Assembly: GCF_004341385.1 (NCBI RefSeq)
Contig: NZ_SLXE01000032.1
Span: 3,455 to 25,862, forward strand
Length of the DNA: 22,408 nucleotides
Direction: 5' to 3'
Source of the DNA: Uruburuella suis
Lineage (GTDB): Bacteria > Pseudomonadota > Gammaproteobacteria > Burkholderiales > Neisseriaceae
The translations under genes were made by a program, and so were the position numbers. The notes under the pieces were generated by a model. It did not search any database, was not told the DNA's origin, and saw only the letters and a program-made list of their open reading frames with translations. The stretch's first letter is position 1; each line of letters starts with the position of its first letter. Positions 12,827 to 18,901 of this stretch are shown piece by piece.

Positions 12827-14866
12827 ATGATAGCCGACCATCAAAAGCTGCTGAAAATCACCGACACCACGGCCAAAAAGCTTGAAAAGCTGCACCTCAA
12901 CACGCCGTGGGAATTGGCGCTGCACCTGCCGCTGCGTTATGAAGACGAAACCCACATCACGCCGATTGCCGATGCGCCCGTCGGCGTGCCTTGCCAGGTG
13001 GAAGGCGTAGTGCTGCATCAAGAAGTGCAATTCAAGCCGCGCAAGCAATTGATTGTGCAAATTAAAGATGCTTCCGGCAGCGTGCTGCACCTGCGTTTTA
13101 TCCATTTTTATCCCAGCCATCAAAAGCAGCTGGCCGAGGGCAAACGCATCCGCGCGGTGGGCGAAATCAAACACGGCTTTTACGGCGATGAAATGATTCA
13201 TCCCAAAATCCGCGATGCCGAGGGCAGCGGCCTGGCCGAAAGCCTCACCCCGATTTACCCCACGGTAAACGGGCTCAACCAGCCCACTTTGCGCCGCATC
13301 ATTCAGACGGCCTTGGAAAGCATTCCTCTCTACGACACCTTGCCCGATGAATTATTAGGCCGTCTGAAGCTGCCGCATTTGGCCGAAAGCCTGCGCCTTT
13401 TGCACGCACCGCCGCCCGATTACACCATACACCAGCTCTCCGACGGCACTTTGCCCGCATGGCAGCGGCTGAAATTCGACGAGCTTTTGGCGCAGCAATT
13501 GTCGATGCGGCTGGCGCGGCAAAAACGCCTCAGCGGCGATGCGGCACCTTTGCGCGGCAGCGGCGCGTGGTCGGATAAATTGCTGCACGCGCTGCCCTTT
13601 GCGCTCACCGGCGCGCAAGCACGCGTGTTGGCCGAAATCCGCACCGATATGGCGCAAACCTTCCCCATGCACCGCCTGCTGCAAGGCGATGTGGGCAGCG
13701 GCAAAACCATCGTGGCCGCGCTCGCCGCGCTCACCGCCATCGAAGCCGGTGCGCAAGTGGCGGTGATGGCGCCCACCGAAATTCTGGCCGAGCAGCATTA
13801 TTTAAAGTTCAAACAATGGCTCGAGCCGCTGGGTTTGAGCGTGGCGTGGCTTTCGGGCAGCCAGCGCAAAAAAGCGAAAGCGCAAAACAAAGCCGCACTT
13901 TCAGACGGCCTGATTCAGATTGCCGTGGGCACTCACGCGCTGTTTCAAGACGATGTGCAGTTTCAAAATCTCGGCCTCGTGATTGTGGACGAACAACACC
14001 GCTTCGGCGTGGCGCAGCGGCTGGCGTTGAAAAACAAAGGCGCGGATGTGCACCAATTGATGATGTCGGCCACGCCGATTCCGCGCACTTTAGCGATGAG
14101 TTTTTTCGCCGATTTGGATGTGTCGGTGATAGATGAATTGCCGCCCGGGCGCACGCCGATCAAAACGCGGCTGGTTAACAGCGTGCGCCGCAGCGAAGTG
14201 GAAGGGCTGGTGTTGGGCGCGTGCCGCAAAGGGCAGCAGGCTTATTGGGTGTGCCCCTTGATTGAAGAGAGCGAAACCTTGCAGCTGCAAACCGCCACCG
14301 AAACGCAGGCCGCTTTGCAGGCTGCCTTGCCCGAGCTCTCGATCGGCCTTGTGCACGGGCGCATGAAAGCGGCGGAAAAAGCCGAAGTGATGGCCGAATT
14401 TTCCGCAGGCCGTCTGAATGTGTTGGTGGCCACCACCGTGATTGAAGTGGGCGTGGATGTGCCCAATGCCGCCCTGATGGTGATCGAGCACGCCGAGCGC
14501 ATGGGCTTGGCGCAGCTGCACCAATTGCGCGGGCGGGTGGGGCGCGGCGCCGCAGCCAGCGCTTGTGTGTTGCTTTTTGCCGAGCCTTTGGGCGACATCG
14601 CCAAAGCGCGCCTGAAAGTGATTTACGAGCACACCGACGGCTTTGAAATCGCGCGGCAGGATTTGAATATCCGCGGCCCCGGCGAATTTCTCGGCGCGCG
14701 CCAAAGCGGCGTGCCCATGCTGCGCTTTGCCAATCTGGAAGAAGATCTGCCCCTGCTCGAAGCCGCCCGCAATATCGCGCCGCAATTAATCGACGAGCGG
14801 CCGGATATTGTCGAGGCCCATCTTGCCCGCTGGCTGGCCAGCCGCGAAAGCTATTTGGGCGTGTAA
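12827..14866 (+). CDS. recG: ATP-dependent DNA helicase RecG
   Basis: RecG remodels stalled replication forks and branch-migrates Holliday-like junctions during recombination and repair. The 679-residue protein has an N-terminal OB-fold wedge region and a superfamily-2 helicase core: Walker A GDVGSGKT at 287-294, DEQH at 388-391, MSATPIPRT, LVHGRMK, VATTVIEVGVDVPNA, and HQLRGRVGRG at 565-574. Length and motif order are normal. The ATG at 12827 gives a normal N-terminus; no Shine-Dalgarno is visible. Four full DUS lie in the coding sequence (13302, 13357, 13900, 14407), encoding IQTAL, GRLK, LSDGL and GRLN. The TAA stop is one copy of a duplicated target site of the repeat element that follows. 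Confidence 0.97.
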   Translation: MIADHQKLLKITDTTAKKLEKLHLNTPWELALHLPLRYEDETHITPIADAPVGVPCQVEGVVLHQEVQFKPRKQLIVQIKDASGSVLHLRFIHFYPSHQKQLAEGKRIRAVGEIKHGFYGDEMIHPKIRDAEGSGLAESLTPIYPTVNGLNQPTLRRIIQTALESIPLYDTLPDELLGRLKLPHLAESLRLLHAPPPDYTIHQLSDGTLPAWQRLKFDELLAQQLSMRLARQKRLSGDAAPLRGSGAWSDKLLHALPFALTGAQARVLAEIRTDMAQTFPMHRLLQGDVGSGKTIVAALAALTAIEAGAQVAVMAPTEILAEQHYLKFKQWLEPLGLSVAWLSGSQRKKAKAQNKAALSDGLIQIAVGTHALFQDDVQFQNLGLVIVDEQHRFGVAQRLALKNKGADVHQLMMSATPIPRTLAMSFFADLDVSVIDELPPGRTPIKTRLVNSVRRSEVEGLVLGACRKGQQAYWVCPLIEESETLQLQTATETQAALQAALPELSIGLVHGRMKAAEKAEVMAEFSAGRLNVLVATTVIEVGVDVPNAALMVIEHAERMGLAQLHQLRGRVGRGAAASACVLLFAEPLGDIAKARLKVIYEHTDGFEIARQDLNIRGPGEFLGARQSGVPMLRFANLEEDLPLLEAARNIAPQLIDERPDIVEAHLARWLASRESYLGV

Positions 14867-15057
14867 TACCCATCCAAAAAATAACCTTACAAAATAAAAG
14901 CAGTTCGGCAGCATCATCCGCGTAGGTCGGATTCTTGAATCCGACGCTTGGCCGGCGGCCAAAGCGATGTGCGTGCCTTGTTCTGCGAACAAGTGTCGGA
15001 TTCGAGAATCCGACCTACAGGCTGCCTGTGTGTATATTATTTTTTTGAATGGTATAA
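14864..15057. mobile_element. TNA-type miniature element next to recG
   Basis: The left end TACCCATCCAAAAAATAAC (from 14867) and the right end, whose complement begins TACCATTCAAAAAAA (to 15054), form terminal inverted repeats. TAA on both sides (14864-14866 and 15055-15057) is a 3-base target duplication. The outer ends match those of the element at 21932-22032, but most of the interior is different and contains the REP pair at 14922-15018. This element and two lone DUS (15063-15074, 15155-15166) account for the 326-base gap between recG and the next gene. The right end also contains TATAAA, a possible -10 for the gene downstream. Confidence 0.75.
14922..15018. repeat. REP pair (BIME-like), GTCGGATTC type
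   Basis: The left arm is GTAG followed by GTCGGATTCTTGAATCCGAC, and the right arm GTCGGATTCGAGAATCCGAC is followed by CTAC: two palindromes, each beside a GTAG tetranucleotide, in inverted orientation. Between them are two more small hairpins, TTGGCC-GGC-GGCCAA (14948-14962) and CTTGTTC-TGC-GAACAAG (14977-14993). The layout is that of a BIME made of REP sequences. No RAYT transposase gene is in the window. Confidence 0.75.
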
Positions 15058-15062
15058 AACGT

Positions 15063-15166
15063 TTCAGACGGCCTGCGAGCTTCTGCCTTGTTAAAGGCGG
15101 TTTTAGTGAAATCGATTTTGATAAACCGAAGTTGTTTGCCTGAAAGTCAAGCCAAGGCCGTCTGAA
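15063..15166. other. Two lone DUS upstream of the TPR gene
   Basis: TTCAGACGGCCT at 15063-15074 and AGGCCGTCTGAA at 15155-15166 are intact DUS in opposite orientation, 80 bases apart. They lie between the repeat element and the downstream start codon. Confidence 0.6.
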
Positions 15167-15192
15167 AGCCTGGGCAACCCGAAAGCCTGTGT

Positions 15193-16467
15193 ATGAAACC
15201 GAAACGCCTCACGCCGCAACAGCTCAAAACCCAGCAGCAGCTCGACCGCATTTCCAGCGCCTTCAAGCAGGCGATGGCGGCGGCACAATATCCGCAAGCC
15301 ATGCAAGAAGCGTTGCGGGCGCACAAGCTGATTCCGCAAGCGGTGGCGCCGCTGAGCGATGCGGCCACGGCGGCGGTGAAAGGCAGCTTGTGGCATGAAG
15401 CCATTGCGTATGCCAAAAAAGCCTTGCAGCGCCAAAGCGGCCACCTCAATTCGCTCGATGCGCTGGCGCATGCTTATGGCGGCCTGCACGATTGGGCAAG
15501 CTGCCGCACCTACGGCCTGCAAGCCTTGCAGCTGCGCGACAGCCAAGTGATGGCCGCGCTTGATGCACCGCCGCTGCCCGCTTTGCCGGCAAACGGGCCG
15601 GGCAAACAGATTATCTCGTTTTCATTATTCGGCAACCGCGCCGAATACATCGAACCTGCGGTGATGAACACCGAGCTGGCCGCGGCGGTGTATCCCGGTT
15701 GGGTGTGCCGCTTTTATGTGGATGGCAGCGTGCCCGAGCCGGCATTGCAGCGCCTGCGCGGCAACGGTGCCGAAATCGTGCGCGTGCCGCCCGAGCTGGA
15801 GGGCTGGCCGGGCACCATGTGGCGCTTTTTGGCGCTGGATGATGCCGAGGCGGCGCGGGTGATTTTCCGCGATGCCGATTCGGTGATTTCGCCGCGCGAA
15901 GCACGCGCCGTGGCCGAATGGGTGCAAAGCGGCCGCTGTTTCCACACCTTGCGCGACGGCGGCACCCACACCGAATTGGTGCTCGCTGGCTTGTGGGGCG
16001 CCCTGGCCGGCGCTGTGCCCGATATGCGCGGCAAGATGCAGGCTTATGTGGATGCGGGCGTGGCTTCACGCCATTTTGCCGACCAATGGTTTTTGCGGGA
16101 AAATATCTGGCCTTATGTGCGCCAAAGCCTGTGCGCCCACGACCGTATTTTCGGCTTTATGGATGCCGCGCCTTTTCCCGACCGCGCACCGTTTGATTAC
16201 GACCATTTCCATGTGGGCTGCAACGAGGGCAACGCCGGCTTTCGCGCCACAGTCAACATCGCCGAGGGCACACCCGTGCGCTGGAGTCTGTTCAGCAAAA
16301 TCCACCCGCTGCCGGCGGACGGCTACACGTTTGCCACGCAGGATGAACGGCTGATCTGCACTTATGAAAGCGTGGTGGCCGGCAGCGCGGTGGCCGGCTC
16401 GATTCCACGCCGCTACAGCAAAGGCATTGCCGACGGCCGCAGCCGCATCACGGTGATGCCGTGTTAG
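15193..16467 (+). CDS. TPR-containing glycosyltransferase-like protein
   Basis: A 424-residue cytoplasmic protein. Residues about 1-120 are alpha-helical with TPR-like repeats (SLWHEAIAYAKKALQRQSGHLNSLDALA). From about residue 136 (KQIISFSLFGNRAEYIEPAV, CRFYVDGSVPE) it resembles an A-type glycosyltransferase fold, with a DxD-like metal/nucleotide motif in VIFRDADSVISPREARAVAEW (about 217-237) followed by HTLRDGGTHTELVLAGLWG. From memory, the pattern RDxDS-x2-S-x-RE-x2-AV-x-EW...RD...H...GxWG marks a glycosyltransferase-related family often attached to TPRs. Donor and acceptor are unknown; a surface-polysaccharide role is a guess. The start at 15193 has only a weak ribosome site (GAAAG). The gene is monocistronic. 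Confidence 0.65.
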   Translation: MKPKRLTPQQLKTQQQLDRISSAFKQAMAAAQYPQAMQEALRAHKLIPQAVAPLSDAATAAVKGSLWHEAIAYAKKALQRQSGHLNSLDALAHAYGGLHDWASCRTYGLQALQLRDSQVMAALDAPPLPALPANGPGKQIISFSLFGNRAEYIEPAVMNTELAAAVYPGWVCRFYVDGSVPEPALQRLRGNGAEIVRVPPELEGWPGTMWRFLALDDAEAARVIFRDADSVISPREARAVAEWVQSGRCFHTLRDGGTHTELVLAGLWGALAGAVPDMRGKMQAYVDAGVASRHFADQWFLRENIWPYVRQSLCAHDRIFGFMDAAPFPDRAPFDYDHFHVGCNEGNAGFRATVNIAEGTPVRWSLFSKIHPLPADGYTFATQDERLICTYESVVAGSAVAGSIPRRYSKGIADGRSRITVMPC

Positions 16468-16480
16468 GGTCTATCAGGGC

Positions 16481-16509
16481 GCGGCAAATGTCGGATACAA
16501 GTATCCTAC
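16481..16509. repeat. Degenerate single REP
   Basis: GCGGCAAAT followed by GTCGGATACAAGTATCCTAC is an imperfect copy of the right half of the 14922-15018 and 2319-2384 elements, with one mismatch in the palindrome. Confidence 0.5.
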
Positions 16510-16544
16510 AAACCATCGCGTACGTTGATTTGAATAGCAACAAC

Positions 16545-16613
16545 AAGGCCGTCTGAAAGGAAAACACCTGCATTGCGCAGGTGTTTTCCTTTCAGACGGC
16601 CTTAAGCTTTTTT
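16545..16613. terminator. Bidirectional terminator with a 27-bp DUS-based stem
   Basis: A perfect 27-base inverted repeat (16545-16571 and 16577-16603, loop ATTGC). Its outer part is the DUS and its inner part is GGAAAACACCTGC. It lies between convergent genes; a run of six Ts begins at 16608. Confidence 0.85.
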
Positions 16614-16622
16614 ATCACAACC

Positions 16623-17369
16623 CTAACGCTGCGCCGTGTTATAGCGTTTTTCCAACCATGAAAACAGCCAGCTCAAACACATGGTCATGGCCAAGTAAAT
16701 CAGCGCGATGGTGTAGAGCGGCTCTTCGTAAATCGAGAAGCGGCCGGAAATGGTACGCTGCACATAAGCGAGCTCGGCCACGGCAATAGCGGATAAGAGC
16801 GAGCTGTCTTTCAGCAAGGTGATGAATTCGTTGGCCAAAGGCGGCAGCATGCGGCGGAAGGCCTGCGGCAGAATCACATGGCGCATGGCCTGCGGATAAG
16901 TGAGGCCGAGTGAGCGCGCCGCTTCGATTTGGCCTTTGTCGATAGACTGAATGCCCGCGCGCACGATTTCGGTGATGTAGGCGCCCGCGTTTACCGTGAG
17001 CGCCAGCGTGCCGGCAATCAGCGCGCCGTAATTGCGGCGCAATTCCACCGCCAAATCGCCGCTGATGAGCCAGCCGTCGGTGGGGTTGATCAGCGCCACC
17101 GCCCAGATGAAATACCAAATAAATATTTGAACAAACAAAGGCGTGCCGCGGAAAAGGGTGACGTAAATCAGCGAAGCGGTGCGCAAAAGCCAAGCCAGCG
17201 CGCGGGTGAAGCGGTTGCCTTTTTCAAAGCGGATGATGCGCGCCAATGCGCCAAAAAGCCCCAGTATCGTGCCGCCCAGCGTGGCCACCACGGTGAGCCC
17301 CAAAGTGGTGAGCGCGCCGTAGAAAAACATCTCGCGGTATTCATAAATAATATCAAAACGAAAATCCAT
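16623..17369 (-). CDS. Polar amino-acid ABC transporter permease (HisM/GlnP type)
   Basis: A 248-residue inner-membrane permease of the His/Glu/Gln/Arg/opine family, the membrane channel of a periplasmic binding-protein ABC importer. Five or six hydrophobic segments are visible, starting at MFFYGALTTLGLTVVATLGGTILGL. The EAA loop that docks the ATPase is EAARSLGLTYPQAMRHVILPQA (about residues 148-169); the early LFRGTPLFVQIF is also typical. The start at 17369 has AAGAAG upstream. No ATPase, binding protein or second permease lies beside it, so the complex must be completed from elsewhere. The substrate is not determined. A foldback repeat begins about 20 bases upstream of the start codon, so transcription may start within it. 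Confidence 0.9.
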   Translation of the reverse strand: MDFRFDIIYEYREMFFYGALTTLGLTVVATLGGTILGLFGALARIIRFEKGNRFTRALAWLLRTASLIYVTLFRGTPLFVQIFIWYFIWAVALINPTDGWLISGDLAVELRRNYGALIAGTLALTVNAGAYITEIVRAGIQSIDKGQIEAARSLGLTYPQAMRHVILPQAFRRMLPPLANEFITLLKDSSLLSAIAVAELAYVQRTISGRFSIYEEPLYTIALIYLAMTMCLSWLFSWLEKRYNTAQR

Positions 17370-17390
17370 ATCGGCTTCTTTTATTATTAG

Positions 17391-17550
17391 AAGGCTCTGA
17401 ATAACTCATGATGAAGGCTTTTACCGCCCTTTTTACGCTATGCTGCGTTGGGGGTTTGAGGAAATAGAACCACTATTTTCTCAAAACCCCGCCTTGCCTA
17501 GCATAAAAATGCCGGCAAAATCCATGCACCAGAGTTTTTCAGAGCCTCCT
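17391..17550. mobile_element. Foldback miniature element, GGCTCTGAA ends
   Basis: The left end GGCTCTGAATAACTC (17393-17407) and the complement of the right end GGCTCTGAAAAACTC (17533-17547) differ at one base. The two halves remain complementary, with mismatches, to a central TTTGAGGAAATAG-AACCA-CTATTTTCTCAAA hairpin, so the whole element folds on itself. TTAG lies just outside both ends (17387-17390 and 17551-17554) and could be a target duplication, although the ends are then unequal by two bases. No gene inside. Confidence 0.6.
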
Positions 17551-17672
17551 TTAGTTTGGTGTCGGTGGAGCGGCGCGTGTAAGACCCGCCGGGAAACGCG
17601 CTATTTTACAAGAAAAACCGCCGCTTGGAATGTTTAATTTGCAAGCATGCCAAATCATCGGCGGTTGGCTTG

Positions 17673-17686
17673 GATTGTTGACAATC
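17673..17686. promoter_or_regulatory. Palindrome GATTGTTGACAATC
   Basis: Six-base arms around TG contain TTGT-TG-ACAA, a layout used by several GntR/FadR-type operators; it also contains a consensus TTGACA without a matching -10. It lies in the gene-less stretch 17551-17739, where I otherwise see nothing identifiable. Confidence 0.25.
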
Positions 17687-17739
17687 TTTACATCATCATG
17701 CCCGCGCGCTGCGGAAAAGTCAAAATGCTGTGCCGCATG

Positions 17740-17770
17740 GCAGGCCGCTTGAGCGTTTCAGACGGCCTGC
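17740..17770 (+). other. DUS with a degenerate partner upstream of ribF
   Basis: The intact TTCAGACGGCCT (17757-17768) is paired with a decayed copy (AGGCCGCTTGAG, 17742-17753); GCAGGCCG and CGGCCTGC still form an 8-bp stem. Confidence 0.5.
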
Positions 17771-17798
17771 CAAGGTTTCTTAAAAGCCCGATTGCGTT

Positions 17799-17804
17799 TA
17801 CAAT
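17799..17804 (+). promoter_or_regulatory. Possible -10 element of ribF
   Basis: TACAAT lies 36 bases before the ribF start; no convincing -35 is seen at the usual distance. Confidence 0.3.
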
Positions 17805-17839
17805 GGCGCATTATTCTAAAAACACGTAGACCACCCCTA

Positions 17840-18769
17840 ATGAATGTTTGGTTCGGGCAAACGCAAGCCCCCGATTTTCCGCAAGGCGCCGCGGTAACCA
17901 TCGGCAATTTCGACGGTGTGCACCTGGGCCACCGCCATATTTTGCAGCGATTGAAAGAAGAAGCCCAAAGCCGCGGCCTGCCGGCCGTGGCGATTGTGTT
18001 TGAGCCGCAACCGCAAGAATTTTTCGCACGCAAGCTCGGCCGCGAGCTGCCTTACCGGCTCACGCCTTTGCGCAGCAAATTGCAGCTTCTGCGCGACACC
18101 GGCTGCCTTGATGCGGTGTGGGTGTTGCGTTTCAATCAAGCTTTTGCCGACATCGGCGCACAAGCATTCATCAGCCGCCTGCTGCGGCAAAGCCTCAACA
18201 CCCAATATCTGCTGATTGGCGACGATTTCCGCTTCGGCACCGGCCGCGAAGGCGATTTTGCCATGCTGCAAAACCAGCGCGGCATGGTGGTGGAGCGCAC
18301 ACCCTCGGTGATGGTGGAAAACATCCGCGCCAGCAGCACCGCCATCCGCCAAGCGCTTTCAGACGGCCGCCTTGATTATGCCAAAAAGCTGCTCGGCCAC
18401 GATTACATGCTCAGCGGCCATGTGAAACACGGCGCCAAGCTCGGCCGCACCATAGGCTGCCCCACTGCCAATGTGCAGCTTGCCCAATATCATTATGCTT
18501 TGAGCGGCGTGTTTGTGGTGGAAGCCGAGGGCGCGTTCGGCAAAAAACGCGGCGTGGCGAGCTTTGGCTTCAACCCCACCGTGTCGGCCAGCCGCCGCCA
18601 AAAGCTGGAAGTGCATGTGTTTGACTTTGAAGGCGATTTATACGGCCAGCGTTTGAATGTGCGCTTTTTGCACAAATTGCGCGACGAAGAAAAGTTCGAC
18701 AGCATCGACGCGCTGCAAGCGCAAATCTGGGCCGATATGGATGCCGCACGCCATTGGGTGGCAGCGTAA
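17840..18769 (+). CDS. ribF: Bifunctional riboflavin kinase / FAD synthetase RibF
   Basis: RibF phosphorylates riboflavin to FMN and adenylates FMN to FAD. The 309-residue protein matches the usual length (about 313). Residues 1-180 are the adenylyltransferase: GNFDGVHLGH at 22-31, GDDFRFG at 127-133 and the SSTAIR motif at 165-170. Residues 185-309 are the flavokinase barrel: GRTIGCPTAN at 192-201, SFGFNPTV and LEVHVFDF. The ATG at 17840 gives the family N-terminus; the frame opens upstream to a TTG at 17792 without support. No Shine-Dalgarno is obvious. A DUS core in frame encodes LSDGR. ileS follows 132 bases downstream in the same direction, a common proteobacterial order, but a separate promoter for ileS is possible. 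Confidence 0.96.
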   Translation: MNVWFGQTQAPDFPQGAAVTIGNFDGVHLGHRHILQRLKEEAQSRGLPAVAIVFEPQPQEFFARKLGRELPYRLTPLRSKLQLLRDTGCLDAVWVLRFNQAFADIGAQAFISRLLRQSLNTQYLLIGDDFRFGTGREGDFAMLQNQRGMVVERTPSVMVENIRASSTAIRQALSDGRLDYAKKLLGHDYMLSGHVKHGAKLGRTIGCPTANVQLAQYHYALSGVFVVEAEGAFGKKRGVASFGFNPTVSASRRQKLEVHVFDFEGDLYGQRLNVRFLHKLRDEEKFDSIDALQAQIWADMDAARHWVAA

Positions 18770-18785
18770 ATCTGCAGGCAGCTGC

Positions 18786-18823
18786 TTGAAAACCTTATAA
18801 ACCCGCCCTAATTCCGTTACAAT
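18786..18823 (+). promoter_or_regulatory. Candidate ileS promoter
   Basis: A -10-like TACAAT (18818-18823) has TTATAA 17 bases upstream (18795-18800). An alternative -35, TTGAAA (18786-18791), has a weak TAATTC at 17 bases. Either would start transcripts before the leader hairpin at 18835-18873. Confidence 0.35.
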
Positions 18824-18834
18824 ATATTCTTGCT

Positions 18835-18873
18835 TTTCAGACGGCCTTGCATGCTTGATAAGGCCGTCTGAAA
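18835..18873 (+). other. Inverted DUS pair (reversed order) in the ileS leader
   Basis: TTTCAGACGGCCTT (18835-18848) and AAGGCCGTCTGAAA (18860-18873) are perfect complements with an 11-base loop. Here the two DUS point away from each other, unlike the terminator pairs, and no T-tract follows. Confidence 0.6.
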
Positions 18874-18901
18874 CCACATAACGAAGCACGAGAAAAACAA
18901 A

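Noticed and set aside
17678..17706. Promoter based on the perfect TTGACA at 17678
   Set aside because: The sequence 17 bases downstream is GC-rich (CCCGCG) and there is no -10.
17687..17839. FMN riboswitch upstream of ribF
   Set aside because: No conserved RFN element sequence is visible in the leader.
18770..18901. T-box or riboswitch upstream of ileS
   Set aside because: The leader holds only a DUS hairpin; there is no specifier loop or T-box sequence, and T-boxes are a Gram-positive feature.
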